A stretch of DNA of 64,000 nt, taken from NCBI GenBank assembly GCA_943789005.1, contig CALSSL010000001.1:576511-640510 (forward strand), given 5' to 3'. A model generated the notes under the pieces. It made no database searches and was not told the origin of the DNA. It saw nothing but the letters and a program-made list of their open reading frames with translations. Shown here piece after piece: positions 1 through 10,587 of the stretch (positions are counted from its first letter, which is position 1; each line of letters begins with the position of its first letter). The DNA is from an uncultured SAR86 cluster bacterium (GTDB taxonomy: Bacteria > Pseudomonadota > Gammaproteobacteria > Magnimaribacterales > D2472). The position numbers and the translations under genes were made by a program.

Positions 1-623
1 TTAGCTATATCAGATATATATGAACCTTTATAGGCATTTTTTGGGAAATAACCCTTTAATCCTTCCTCATAAATTCTAATAAAAACACTTGCTGTAAGAA
101 TATCTATTTGTCGCCCCGCATCGTTAATGTAATATTCTTTTTGAACCTTGTAGCCAGAGGATTTAAGAATTCTTCCAATAGCATCGCCATATGCAGCACC
201 TCTTCCATGGCCAACATGAAGCGGGCCGGTAGGATTTGCTGAAACAAATTCAATTTGTATTGATTGATCCTTACCATGATTTGATGATCCAAAGTTTGAA
301 GATTGAAGATTAATATTATCAATTGTTGAAATAAAGTCTTCTCGCTTAAGTGTAATATTAATAAACCCAGGTCCAGCCGTTTCTACTTTTTCAAACTTGC
401 GAGAGTCAATTAATTTTCTCTGTAATTTATCAGCTAACTCTTTTGGATTTTTTTTTAATTGACTTGCAGCAATCATGCAAACATTTGTTGTTAAATGTCC
501 TTTCGACAGGTCATCCGTAACAGTCGAAGAATACCTTTCTTTTATTTGATTGAAAGAGCTTTCTTCTAGACCAGTAAGTGATGATAAAAATATATCTATT
601 TCATCATTTAGAGACCCAATCAT
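1..623 (-). CDS. argS: Arginyl-tRNA synthetase, N-terminal part (runs off window start)
   Basis: Manual translation of the minus strand from ATG at 623 is open to position 1 and contains FVSANPTGPLHVGHGRGAAYGD and YYINDAGRQ, class I ArgRS signatures. Not in the ORF track because it has no stop inside the window. Confidence 0.97.
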   Translation of the reverse strand, partial: MIGSLNDEIDIFLSSLTGLEESSFNQIKERYSSTVTDDLSKGHLTTNVCMIAASQLKKNPKELADKLQRKLIDSRKFEKVETAGPGFINITLKREDFISTIDNINLQSSNFGSSNHGKDQSIQIEFVSANPTGPLHVGHGRGAAYGDAIGRILKSSGYKVQKEYYINDAGRQIDILTASVFIRIYEEGLKGYFPKNAYKGSYISDIA

Positions 624-1186
624 TACTTAGCTCTTCCAATATAGCTTTCATCTCTAGTATCTACTTTGACACTTTCTCCCTCATTAACAAATAAAGGAAC
701 CTGTATAGTAACTCCAGTCTCTAATTCAGCCGGCTTAGTTGCTCCTGAAACAGTATCACCTTTGACACCCGGCTCAGATTTAACAATTTTAAGCTCCACG
801 TTTACTGGAGCATTAACCAGTATAGGCTTATCATTCCATAAAATAATTTCACAAGTTTCTTGACCAACTAGCCATTTTTTTGCATCACCCATTTCTTTAG
901 AACCAATTTCTATTTGTTCGAAAGTTGTAGAGTCCATAAAGTGCCAGCTATCTCCGTCACAATATAAAAACTCCATGTCCTTGTGATTAATATCAGCTGT
1001 TTCAGCAGACTCTCCTGACTTGAATGTTTTATCATTAGTATTTCCAGTAAGTAGATTCTTGTACTTAACCCTCATAACCGCTTGACCCTTACCAGGCTTA
1101 TGAAATTCATGTTCAATTATCGAGCACGGGGCATTATCTATTAAGAGCTTTGTTCCATTTTTAAATTGGTTTGTTGAAATCTTCAT
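623..1186 (-). CDS. efp: Elongation factor P
   Basis: 187 aa, KPGKGQA modification loop, full-length EF-P pattern; TAATG overlap with argS start. Confidence 0.97.
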   Translation of the reverse strand: MKISTNQFKNGTKLLIDNAPCSIIEHEFHKPGKGQAVMRVKYKNLLTGNTNDKTFKSGESAETADINHKDMEFLYCDGDSWHFMDSTTFEQIEIGSKEMGDAKKWLVGQETCEIILWNDKPILVNAPVNVELKIVKSEPGVKGDTVSGATKPAELETGVTIQVPLFVNEGESVKVDTRDESYIGRAK

Positions 1187-1234
1187 TTTATGTATATTTT
1201 TGTGTTATTTTATTATTTGTTATCGAGGAAAACT

Positions 1235-3052
1235 ATGAAAAAATTATTTTTATTAATTGCCATGTCTGCAATTGTAACGTCTTGCAGTCAAACTAGCGAA
1301 CAAACTAAATCCGAAAATGATTTAGAAATCTTTCTACAAAAAATCGAAGAAGACAATTTATCTCAAGGCCCTGTTGTCAGTTCTGCTTATTGGATAGGAT
1401 CAAATTTTATTACCTATGATTCTCAAAATATCGTTGCAGACTATAGCAAAAGATATACCCTGAAATCTTTAGAAAACTCTAGAGAAGCTTCAAGTTTTAA
1501 TAGTTTAAAAACCTCAGACTCTAACAGAAGAAAACTTGAGCTATTAAAAAGTTCATTTGTTATGCCTCCACCATTAGATGAAAGCTTAGCAAGCGAATTA
1601 TCATCAATATCTACAAAATTAGAGGCGATGTATGGAAGCGGCGAGTATTGTTACGAAGATGGAGGCTGTTATGACCTTGAAGCTTTTGAACAGATCATAG
1701 ATAGTTCTAGAAATCCAGATGAGCTACTTATGGCTTGGAACGGCTGGCATGAGGTTGGAAAATCAATGAAACCAATGTATATGAGAATGGTTGAAATTGG
1801 AAATGAGGGATCAAGAGATCTTGGGTATAGCGGTTTAGATGATTTATGGTTTAGTAAATATGATATGCCAGCAGATAAATTTTTAGAGGTAACAGATTCT
1901 GTTTGGGAAGAGGTAAAACCCTTATATGAAGCTTTGCATTGTCATGTTAGAAGCCAACTTAATGAATACTATGGAGATGAGATAGTGCCACCTGAAGGCT
2001 CCCTTCCAGTTCATCTAACTGGAAATATGTGGGGACAATCATGGTCAAATATTTATGATCTTGTTTATCCGCAGGCCAGTCAAACGAAATCCGTAGATGT
2101 TACCAAAATTATTAAAGACAGGAATATCAATGAAATTGAGATGGTTGAATATGCCGAAGACTTTTTCTTGTCGATGGGCTTTGAGCCTCTTCCAGATACT
2201 TTTTGGGAACGCTCGTTATTTACCAAACCCCAAGACAGATCAGTTGTTTGTCATGCATCTGCATGGAATCTTGATTCAGTTAATAATGATTTAAGAATTA
2301 AGATGTGCATAGAAAAAAATGAAGAAGACTTTATAACAATTCATCATGAATTAGGGCATATTTTTTATTACCAAGCCTACAATCATTTACCAACACTTTT
2401 TCAAGGCGGTGCAAACGATGGGTTTCATGAGGCATTTGGCGATCTCTTAACATTATCAATTACACCAGACTATCTAAAAAAAATTGGATTCATCAGTTTA
2501 GATGAGGCTAAATTAGCCAAAAATGATTCAATAGGCTTATTGATGAAGCAAGCTTTGGAGGGAGTAGTAGTTATTCCTTGGGCTTTAATGTTAGACAAAT
2601 GGAGGGCAGGAGTATTCACTGGCGATATTGCTGAAAATGAATTAAACAAAGCTTGGTGGGATATGCGAGAGTCATACCAAGGTATTGCACCACCAGATGA
2701 AAGGTCTGAAGATTATTTTGATCCTGGAGCAAAATATCATATTCCGGGCAATACCCCATATACAAGATATTATCTGGCGCGAATAATGCAATATCAATTT
2801 CATGAATCACTTTGCAATGACATAGGTTTCTCGGGTCCCCTGCATGAATGTTCTATATATGGGAATAAATTAGCTGGAGAAAAAATTATATCAACCATGG
2901 CAATGGGGCAGAGCGCCCCATGGCAAGATGCTTTTGAGAAACTAACTGGCTCAAGAAACATTAGCGGAGAGTCAGTTATGAATTATTATAAACCTCTTAA
3001 AGAATGGCTAGACACTCAAAACAATGATAGAAGCTGTGGCTGGGAGAAATAA
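1235..3052 (+). CDS. M2-family (angiotensin-converting-enzyme-like) zinc dipeptidase, predicted lipoprotein
   Basis: HHELGH zinc motif, downstream EAFGD glutamate; MKKLFLLIAMSAIVTSC lipobox favours the start at 1235 over track start 1190. Confidence 0.9.
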   Translation: MKKLFLLIAMSAIVTSCSQTSEQTKSENDLEIFLQKIEEDNLSQGPVVSSAYWIGSNFITYDSQNIVADYSKRYTLKSLENSREASSFNSLKTSDSNRRKLELLKSSFVMPPPLDESLASELSSISTKLEAMYGSGEYCYEDGGCYDLEAFEQIIDSSRNPDELLMAWNGWHEVGKSMKPMYMRMVEIGNEGSRDLGYSGLDDLWFSKYDMPADKFLEVTDSVWEEVKPLYEALHCHVRSQLNEYYGDEIVPPEGSLPVHLTGNMWGQSWSNIYDLVYPQASQTKSVDVTKIIKDRNINEIEMVEYAEDFFLSMGFEPLPDTFWERSLFTKPQDRSVVCHASAWNLDSVNNDLRIKMCIEKNEEDFITIHHELGHIFYYQAYNHLPTLFQGGANDGFHEAFGDLLTLSITPDYLKKIGFISLDEAKLAKNDSIGLLMKQALEGVVVIPWALMLDKWRAGVFTGDIAENELNKAWWDMRESYQGIAPPDERSEDYFDPGAKYHIPGNTPYTRYYLARIMQYQFHESLCNDIGFSGPLHECSIYGNKLAGEKIISTMAMGQSAPWQDAFEKLTGSRNISGESVMNYYKPLKEWLDTQNNDRSCGWEK

Positions 3053-3054
3053 AG

Positions 3055-3909
3055 TTGCAACAAGTAATTAATATATTTATATCACTAATAGCTTTCTTGC
3101 TAGCTGTCTTTATTGCTGGCGCAACAGAAATAGATTTAGTTCTTAGGGTAGTAATCTTAGCTTTTATAATTCAGTGGATTGCTTTTTTGCCTGCATATAT
3201 ATTTCAAACTGAAAAGTTTTATGATTTAACGGGAAGCCTTACCTATCTATCTGTTATATGGTATTCACTTTTCTATAGCTCAAACTCTTTTACTGATTTA
3301 AATGGTGCTAATATAGCAACAGTACTTCTCATTACTTTTTGGGCACTAAGACTTGGCAGTTTTTTATTTATGAGAATTCATAAAGATGGAGAAGACAAAA
3401 GATTTAGAACAATCAAACCATCAGCAACACAATTTTTTATGACATGGACTCTACAGGGCTTGTGGGTTTCGCTTTGTTCAATGTGTGCTTTAACAGCAAT
3501 CTCATCAGAGACGGGCGTAATAGTAAACACTTTATTTTATGTTGGTTTTAATTTATTCCTTTTTGGATTTATTACCGAGGTCATTGCAGACAAGCAAAAA
3601 ACTGCATTTAGATCAATTCCGGAAAATAGGGATAAATTTATTACTACTGGCTTATGGGCAAAATCTAGACACCCAAATTTTTTTGGTGAAATTATTTTAT
3701 GGACAGGAATTGCAGTAATGTCATTTTCATCGTTGAGCGGACTTCAATATCTAACTCTTATTTCTCCATTTTTCACATATCTACTTCTTGTTTACGTAAG
3801 CGGAGTTCGCATGCTTGAAGCCAGAGCAGACAAAAAATGGGGAGACAATGAAGAGTATAAAAAATATAAAGCCAATACACCTGTATTATGGCTAAGATTT
3901 AGAGGTTAA
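3055..3909 (+). CDS. DUF1295 family membrane protein (steroid 5-alpha-reductase-like fold)
   Basis: Multi-TM; SRHPNFFGEIILWTGI motif typical of the family; TTG start. Confidence 0.85.
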   Translation: MQQVINIFISLIAFLLAVFIAGATEIDLVLRVVILAFIIQWIAFLPAYIFQTEKFYDLTGSLTYLSVIWYSLFYSSNSFTDLNGANIATVLLITFWALRLGSFLFMRIHKDGEDKRFRTIKPSATQFFMTWTLQGLWVSLCSMCALTAISSETGVIVNTLFYVGFNLFLFGFITEVIADKQKTAFRSIPENRDKFITTGLWAKSRHPNFFGEIILWTGIAVMSFSSLSGLQYLTLISPFFTYLLLVYVSGVRMLEARADKKWGDNEEYKKYKANTPVLWLRFRG

Positions 3910-3999
3910 AAAAAAGTAGTTTTTTACAAAAGCTTTACATAAAAAGTTTTATTATTGGCCTATGACTGTTAATATGGTCAAACTTTTAGGGAGATATTT

Positions 4000-4749
4000 A
4001 TGAAGAATAAATTTAATTTGATGCACTTGTGCATGATAGTCTCTATTTCTGCGACTCTTTCAGCCTCTGATATGGAAAGTGTTCTTGAGGTCGGAAGAGA
4101 GAATCAATTATTATCTGCTAAATCGCAAGATAATATAGATAAGACAGAAAGACAGACTGACAGGATCGTTAATGAGTGGAAGTCTGTTTCTAAACAAGTT
4201 GAAGGTTTAAAGTTATATAACGAACAGAAAAGAATTCAAATCGCAGCACAACTGGAATTGATGGATAAGCTTGACGATCAGCTTGTACAGGTTGTTGTTA
4301 TGCAAAGACAAATACCTCCACTAGCCCAAAGAATGCTAGAAAGTCTTGAGTCCTTCATTAGTCTTGATACTCCCTTCAGGATAGAAGAAAGACAAAATAG
4401 AATTGATTTGGTTAGATCATCTTTAGCCAAACCAAAAGTTACTGCTTCAGAGCAAGTAAGACAAGTCCTAGAAGCCTATAACATAGAAGCGGAGTATGGA
4501 AGAAAAATTGATACATATGAAAGTACTCTTCAAGATGGAACAGTGGTTAATATTCTTGTCATAGGAAGAATAGGAATGTTTTATCAAACCAAAGATGAGC
4601 AGTCTAGTGGTAGATGGAATAACGAAACTAATTCGTGGGATGAGCTGCCGAATACTTATCGAAAACCTATTAGAAATGGAATTAGAATGGCTAAAAAATT
4701 AGCTCCCACAGACATGTTAATGATGCCTGTTATTAAAGGAGAGGTGTAA
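4000..4749 (+). CDS. DUF3450-family periplasmic protein of a TonB2-type cluster
   Basis: Signal peptide, coiled-coil N-terminal region, first gene of the ExbB/ExbD/TonB cluster. Confidence 0.75.
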   Translation: MKNKFNLMHLCMIVSISATLSASDMESVLEVGRENQLLSAKSQDNIDKTERQTDRIVNEWKSVSKQVEGLKLYNEQKRIQIAAQLELMDKLDDQLVQVVVMQRQIPPLAQRMLESLESFISLDTPFRIEERQNRIDLVRSSLAKPKVTASEQVRQVLEAYNIEAEYGRKIDTYESTLQDGTVVNILVIGRIGMFYQTKDEQSSGRWNNETNSWDELPNTYRKPIRNGIRMAKKLAPTDMLMMPVIKGEV

Positions 4750-6134
4750 TGAAAAATTTATATGTAATTCCATTGCTATTAATATCTTTGAGTGGGTTAA
4801 TTTTTGCTCAAGATAATGCAGAAGAGGTTGTTGAGCTTTCGACTGTTGAAGCTTTATTAGCTCTTGTCAAGGAAGGTAAAACTAAAGAACAGGCTGCGAA
4901 TACTCAAAGAGAAGATAGTTTTATGGCAAACAAGAACAAACAAGCTTCAATTCTTGCCGCTGAAAAAAGAGAGCTAGCTAGACAAGAAAAAATAGCAGAT
5001 ACCCTAGAAGCTGAATATAAAAAGAACGAAGAAATATTGCGAGTCAAAGAAGAGGCTTATAAAAAAGAGCTAGGTTCGCTTGTAGAATTATTTGGACACC
5101 TTCAAAGTTCAGCTGGTGAGGCTGCGGTTCAGTTCTCTGGCTCATTAACTGGCGCTGAATATGGCCAAGAAAGGGTTAAATTCTTAAATGATTTAACTGG
5201 AAAAATGTCAGAAACCACTGAACTGCCAACCATCAGAGAAATTGAAGGTTTATGGTATGAGCTTCAAAGAGAAATGGTTGCTAGTGGTCAAGTGGTTTCA
5301 TTTACTACAAATGTTATTGATGTAGATGGTGAAACTTCTGAATGTAAAGTCACCAGAGTTGGTCTTTTTAATGCAGTGTGTGATGGCAAGTATCTAGAAT
5401 ATGCAACATCTAAGGGGCAGTATGCTTTCTTACCACGACAACCTGCCGGCAGATATACCAAAACAGCTAGCAAAGTTGGAGATGCAAATATTGGTGATCA
5501 GGTTAAATTTGGTGTAGATCCAACTGGTCCTACTGGAGGAAGTCTACTTGCTAATTTAATTCAAACCCCTTCTTTAATGGAAAGAGCGCAACAGGGTAGA
5601 GAGGTTGGTTATGCAATCATTGCCGTAGGTATTATTGCTGTTCTATTTGCATTTTATAAACTATATACCTTATATATGATAGGAACAGCTGTTAGAAAAC
5701 AGGCAAACCAAGACGCTGCTGATTCTTCTAATCCTTTGGGTAGGGTCTTGAAAGTTGGAAAAGATAATTTTGATAAAGATATAGATACTTTAGAACTTAA
5801 GTTGGCTGAAGCAATTATGGCAGAAAGGCCTGCCATTGATTCAGGAATAGGTTTCATTAAGATTATTTCAGTTATCGCTCCACTAGCAGGTCTTTTAGGA
5901 ACGGTGACGGGTATGATTGTTACTTTCCAAATGATTACTCTATATGGAACAGGTGATCCAAAATTGATGGCAGGTGGTATATCTCAAGCGCTTGTAACAA
6001 CAGTTTTGGGTTTATTAGTCGCAATCCCAACTAGTTTACTGCACTCATTTACACAATCTTCTGCTAGAGGAATTATTAGTATTTTAGAAGAACAGAGTAC
6101 AGGTATTCTTGCTGAGAGAGCAGAATCTAAGTAG
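4749..6134 (+). CDS. MotA/TolQ/ExbB proton channel protein with large N-terminal periplasmic domain (TtpC-like)
   Basis: C-terminal APLAGLLGTVTGMIVTFQ ... ISQALVTTVLGLLVAIP ExbB signature; signal peptide and coiled-coil N-terminus. Confidence 0.9.
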   Translation: MKNLYVIPLLLISLSGLIFAQDNAEEVVELSTVEALLALVKEGKTKEQAANTQREDSFMANKNKQASILAAEKRELARQEKIADTLEAEYKKNEEILRVKEEAYKKELGSLVELFGHLQSSAGEAAVQFSGSLTGAEYGQERVKFLNDLTGKMSETTELPTIREIEGLWYELQREMVASGQVVSFTTNVIDVDGETSECKVTRVGLFNAVCDGKYLEYATSKGQYAFLPRQPAGRYTKTASKVGDANIGDQVKFGVDPTGPTGGSLLANLIQTPSLMERAQQGREVGYAIIAVGIIAVLFAFYKLYTLYMIGTAVRKQANQDAADSSNPLGRVLKVGKDNFDKDIDTLELKLAEAIMAERPAIDSGIGFIKIISVIAPLAGLLGTVTGMIVTFQMITLYGTGDPKLMAGGISQALVTTVLGLLVAIPTSLLHSFTQSSARGIISILEEQSTGILAERAESK

Positions 6135-6144
6135 GTAGTAGCGT

Positions 6145-6675
6145 ATGCTTTTTGCATTTACTGAAGCCTTGTCATCCATAAGAGATTTTATGGAGCAGGG
6201 CGGAAGCGTGCTTTGGCTGATAGCAATTCTTGTATTCTTTATGTGGGGAATGATATTCGAAAGAATATGGTATTTATCTCATGCACATAAAGAATACGTA
6301 TTAGATCTGGCTGACCAATGGAATTCTAGAAAAGATAAAAAATCTTGGTATGCTCTTCAAATCAGAGAGAAGATGATGTCTCAAGCAAAAATAGAAATTA
6401 ATAAAAACATAAGCATTATTCAAACCTGTATCGTTTTGGCGCCTTTGCTAGGTTTGCTGGGAACAGTTACTGGAATGATCGAAGTTTTCCAAGTAATGGC
6501 ATTTAATGGCGGTGGAGATGCAAGAGCAATGGCAGGAGGTGTGTCTAAGGCTACTCTTCCTACGATGGCTGGAATGGTTGCGGCATTATCAGGTTCGTTT
6601 GCCGCTATTTACCTTACAAGCACAAGCAAAAGACACGAATCAGAACTTAATGAAATTATTAAAAGAGACATTTAG
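6145..6675 (+). CDS. exbB: ExbB-like proton channel protein
   Basis: LAPLLGLLGTVTGMIEVFQ, AMAGGVSKATLPTMAGM. Confidence 0.93.
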   Translation: MLFAFTEALSSIRDFMEQGGSVLWLIAILVFFMWGMIFERIWYLSHAHKEYVLDLADQWNSRKDKKSWYALQIREKMMSQAKIEINKNISIIQTCIVLAPLLGLLGTVTGMIEVFQVMAFNGGGDARAMAGGVSKATLPTMAGMVAALSGSFAAIYLTSTSKRHESELNEIIKRDI

Positions 6676-6684
6676 AGGAAGATT

Positions 6685-7095
6685 ATGAGAAGAAACGCAA
6701 TTACTAGTGCCGTTCAAGAAGAAAGTGATGAAATTAATTTAACACCAATGTTGGATGTTGTTTTTATTATGCTTATATTTTTCATCGTTACTGCTAACTT
6801 TATTAAAGAGCCAGGCCTTGAAATTAATCGGCCTGATTCAGATACTGCTGAAACTCAAGAAAATGCTGCAATTTTAATTGCTGTTGGCCCGACAGGTGAG
6901 GTCTGGATGGATGGCAGAAGAATTGATGTAAGACAGGTTAAGGCCAATGTTGTTAAGTTATTGGCTGATAATCCAAAAGGCTCAGTTGTTATTCAGGCTG
7001 ATGAAAAAGCAATGGCAGATACAATTATCCAAGTTATGGATGGAGCAAGAGAAGCTGGTGTCAGCGCAATATCTTTAGCATCAGAACCAAAATAA
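6685..7095 (+). CDS. exbD: ExbD/TolR family protein
   Basis: INLTPMLDVVFIMLIFFIVTA with membrane Asp. Confidence 0.95.
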   Translation: MRRNAITSAVQEESDEINLTPMLDVVFIMLIFFIVTANFIKEPGLEINRPDSDTAETQENAAILIAVGPTGEVWMDGRRIDVRQVKANVVKLLADNPKGSVVIQADEKAMADTIIQVMDGAREAGVSAISLASEPK

Positions 7096-7101
7096 TAAAA
7101 T

Positions 7102-7800
7102 ATGGATCAAATTACCTCAGCAATAAAGTCTGCTCTTAAACCAGTTCAGTCTTTATATAACAAAGCTTTTAATGCTAATAAGTATGCTGCGGGTATTGGA
7201 CTTTCTGTCATAATTACAACTGCATTATTTTTTGTAATGGTTATCTTAATTTCTTTAGGTGATAGTGGAATGAAAGAAGATACCTCTGTAAAACTAGCTG
7301 ATGTAGTAATGCCTGAAAGACAAATTGATACTTTTATCACAGAGGTAGATAAGCCAGATAAGCCTGAAGAACAACCTGAAGATATTGCTCAACCTGACTT
7401 AGACCTTCAACCTTTAACAGGGTTGGATGTTTCTATTGCTAAACCTAAAGCTAATTTTAAAGCTGGAGGTTCTTTTTTCAGAGATGGAGAATATATACCC
7501 TTGTTTAAAGTGCAACCTATTTATCCTAGAAGAGCACAAGAAAGAGGGACGGAAGGGTTCGCTATAGTATCATTTACAATCACTGACTCAGGATCTGTCG
7601 AGGACGTGCAAGCATTAGAGGGTTTTTGTGGTGACCCAGAAGGACCTCCAGAAGAAATGAGACCTTGTACTTTATTCAATAGCGCTTCATCAAGAGCTGC
7701 ATTAAAATTAAAATATAAACCTAAAATTGTAGATGGCAAGGCAACTCCTGTAGAAGGAGTTTTACACAGGTTTACCTTTATAATGGAAGATAATGATTAA
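7102..7800 (+). CDS. tonB: TonB family protein (TonB2-like)
   Basis: Single N-terminal TM, Pro-rich linker, C-terminal YPRRAQERGTEGFAIVSFTI. Confidence 0.93.
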   Translation: MDQITSAIKSALKPVQSLYNKAFNANKYAAGIGLSVIITTALFFVMVILISLGDSGMKEDTSVKLADVVMPERQIDTFITEVDKPDKPEEQPEDIAQPDLDLQPLTGLDVSIAKPKANFKAGGSFFRDGEYIPLFKVQPIYPRRAQERGTEGFAIVSFTITDSGSVEDVQALEGFCGDPEGPPEEMRPCTLFNSASSRAALKLKYKPKIVDGKATPVEGVLHRFTFIMEDND

Positions 7801-9220
7801 ATCTAAACTCATATATTTATTTGCTTTATTGGCATTAACTTTCTCTTACCCAACGTCATATATCGAAGCTCAGTCTTCAGAAAAACCAAAAAAAACACAA
7901 TATAAAAAAGCTAGAGCTCTCCAAACTAGCACCGCAAAAAAAATGGCTAAGGTATACGAAGCATTGGAAGTGGTTGATGAAAAGGGTGAACCAGCACCTG
8001 ATATGGAAACAGTTATAGAAATTTTAACAGAGTTAAGAGATGCTCGAGCTGATCTTAAAAGTTATGACCGGTCTGTGATGTGGAACTCATGGGGTTATGT
8101 ATACTTTTCTGACGCCAAATATGAACAAGCAATGCAGGCTTATGAAAATGTTATTAATGAACCAGAAGTAACTCTACCCATCAGAAATGCAGCTCTTTTT
8201 ACGTTAGCACAACTTAACTTAGTAAAAGAAAACTACTCAAAAGGTATTGAATTAATTCTGCAATGGATGGACGAAGTTGAAACTGTTACAGCTCAATCAT
8301 GGGCACTCTTAGGACAGGCATATTATCAGCAAGGTAATTTTAATAAGTCTATGTCTTCATTAAAGACAGCTATTTCAATGGCAGAAGAAGAGGGGTATAA
8401 ACCGAAAGAAAACTGGTATGTTCTTCTTGCTGCGTGTATAAGCGAACTAAAGAAAGAAATTGGTGAAAAAGAAGCGCTTCTTCAACAGGTTGATATATAT
8501 GAAATATTAGTTAATCTTTATCCTAAAAAATTATACTTTGTTCAGCTTGGTGGTACTTATGGTCAGCTGGGAAGAGAAAAAGATTACATGATTACTCTTA
8601 AAGCAGCGCATGCCAAAGATTTTCTTGATAAAGAGTCAGAATATTTAGCTTTAGCTCAATTATTACTATTAAATCAAAATCCATTTTGGGCAGCACAAGT
8701 ACTCGTGTCTGGGCAAAAAAAGATCACAACATATACTGAGACAGTCATAGATAAAACAACAGGAAAGGAAGTTAAAGTTGAAAAAACAGGCCCTGTTGTT
8801 AGAGACACTGAAAAAAATCTAAAACTCCTTGCTGACTCATGGAGAATGGCGCAAGAGATAGATAAAGCCATACCAGTCTTAGAGAAAGCAGCAAAACTTT
8901 CAAAAGACGGAAAGTCGTATGTCCTTCTAGGCAATTTATATCTTTCTGAAGATAAATTAGATGAAGCAGTTGATTCTATCAAGAAAGGTCTTAAGAAAGG
9001 TAAAGTTGATAAACTTTCACAAGTACACTTAACGCTTGGTCAAGCATATTTTGAGCTTCAAAAGTTTGAAGATGCCAAGAAACAGTTTAGGATTGCTGCT
9101 AGAGATAAGGATAAAAAAGTTAAAACAACTGCAAATAACTGGATTAAATATACTGAGAACGAAGAAATTAGGGTTAAAAACTTAGCTCTCAGAAGAGATT
9201 ATATTCAATCTCAATCATAG
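7793..9220 (+). CDS. TPR-repeat periplasmic protein of the TonB2 cluster
   Basis: Signal peptide, multiple TPR units, overlaps tonB stop. Confidence 0.85.
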   Translation: MIKSKLIYLFALLALTFSYPTSYIEAQSSEKPKKTQYKKARALQTSTAKKMAKVYEALEVVDEKGEPAPDMETVIEILTELRDARADLKSYDRSVMWNSWGYVYFSDAKYEQAMQAYENVINEPEVTLPIRNAALFTLAQLNLVKENYSKGIELILQWMDEVETVTAQSWALLGQAYYQQGNFNKSMSSLKTAISMAEEEGYKPKENWYVLLAACISELKKEIGEKEALLQQVDIYEILVNLYPKKLYFVQLGGTYGQLGREKDYMITLKAAHAKDFLDKESEYLALAQLLLLNQNPFWAAQVLVSGQKKITTYTETVIDKTTGKEVKVEKTGPVVRDTEKNLKLLADSWRMAQEIDKAIPVLEKAAKLSKDGKSYVLLGNLYLSEDKLDEAVDSIKKGLKKGKVDKLSQVHLTLGQAYFELQKFEDAKKQFRIAARDKDKKVKTTANNWIKYTENEEIRVKNLALRRDYIQSQS

Positions 9221-9721
9221 CTTTACATATTCCTTTATTTCAAAGTCGTAGTCATTTTCAGAATCTTTTTTATATAATTCTGTTTTGACAAGTTTCCACT
9301 TAGCTAAATCAATTTCAGGATAGTAAACGTCTCCATCAATATCACAATCGACTCTTGTAATAACTAATTTATTTGCAGATTTAAGCGTCTTATAAAAAAT
9401 ATCCCCGCCACCAATAATTATGATTTCGTTGTCTCTATTCATTAGCAAATTTTCTTTTTCAGCTGCAGAAATAGCAGCATCTATACTATTAAAAACATGC
9501 GCTCCCTTAATTTCTTTTAGAGTTCTTGAAACCACGTAATTAACTCTATTAGGGAGAGGCCTGCCTATAGATTCATAGGTTTTTCTTCCCATGATTATTA
9601 TTTTATCTAACGTATATTTCTTAAAATGAGCTAGATCTGATTTAAGATTCCAAGGCAGGTCATTATCTACACCAATAACTAAATTATTTGATACAGCAAC
9701 TAAGTGAGAGATTGTCTTCAT
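9215..9721 (-). CDS. folA: Dihydrofolate reductase
   Basis: VDNDLPWNLKSDLAHFKKYT and IIMGRKTYESIGRPLPNR. Confidence 0.96.
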   Translation of the reverse strand: MKTISHLVAVSNNLVIGVDNDLPWNLKSDLAHFKKYTLDKIIIMGRKTYESIGRPLPNRVNYVVSRTLKEIKGAHVFNSIDAAISAAEKENLLMNRDNEIIIIGGGDIFYKTLKSANKLVITRVDCDIDGDVYYPEIDLAKWKLVKTELYKKDSENDYDFEIKEYVKL

Positions 9722-9723
9722 AA

Positions 9724-10587
9724 TTAAATGGCCATTTTAGCCTTGATAGCTGGATGATGTTTATAGTTTTCTAACTTGAAATCATCAATAGAAAATGATT
9801 TCAGATCATCCAGTGAATTTATTGTTGGCAGAACTAATGTTGGCAATTCAAGCGGCTCTCTTGATATTTGTTCTTTAACTTGGTCGATAGAGTTTAAATA
9901 AATGTGCGCATCCCCAAACGAATGAATAAATTTATTTGGTTTTAAATTTAATATCTCACCAAATATGCTTAAAAGTAGCGCATAACTAGCTATATTAAAA
10001 GGGACACCTAAAAACATATCAGCACTTCTTTGATACATATGACAGCTAATAGTGCCATCATTTATATAAAATTGAGACATTACATGACAGGGAGGTAGGG
10101 CCATTTTGTCTATCTTTCCTACATTCCAGGCAGATAGTATATGTCGTCTACTATCAGGATTATTTTTTAGTCCTTCAAGCAATTCTTTGATTTGATCTCT
10201 CCCATCCCAATCTCGCCATTGAACTCCATATACGGGTCCAAGCTCTTTTTTCATTAGATTATTAACATAACCAAGATTTTTACCTTGGTTGTCTGCATTG
10301 TCAGTCCAGATTGTAGAAAATTTACTTAAGTCAGTGAGCTCTTCTCTATTTTTATTAAATCTAATTTCAGCAAGTCTTCTTTCATCACTTGATCCCTCTA
10401 GAAACCAGAGTAATTCTGAAACCACTCCTTTCCAGGCCAATGATTTAGTGGTAACAGCAGGAAAACCCTTTGATAAATCAAAAGAAAGTTGATGCCCAAA
10501 TGAAGAAATAGTTCCAGTATTAGTTCTATCTTCTTTCCTATCACCATTTTCTAGAATATGTTTTAGAAGATCTATATAAGCTTTCAT
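9724..10587 (-). CDS. thyA: Thymidylate synthase
   Basis: LPPCHVMSQFYI active-site Cys, RSADMFLGVPFNIASYALL; start MKAYIDLLK at 10587, overlapping the lgt stop. Confidence 0.97.
   Translation of the reverse strand: MKAYIDLLKHILENGDRKEDRTNTGTISSFGHQLSFDLSKGFPAVTTKSLAWKGVVSELLWFLEGSSDERRLAEIRFNKNREELTDLSKFSTIWTDNADNQGKNLGYVNNLMKKELGPVYGVQWRDWDGRDQIKELLEGLKNNPDSRRHILSAWNVGKIDKMALPPCHVMSQFYINDGTISCHMYQRSADMFLGVPFNIASYALLLSIFGEILNLKPNKFIHSFGDAHIYLNSIDQVKEQISREPLELPTLVLPTINSLDDLKSFSIDDFKLENYKHHPAIKAKMAI

Noticed and set aside
104-322. 72-aa minus-strand ORF in the track
   Set aside because: Out-of-frame shadow of argS, which reads open through the whole segment.
666-863. 65-aa + strand ORF inside efp
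   Set aside because: Antisense shadow of a highly conserved gene.
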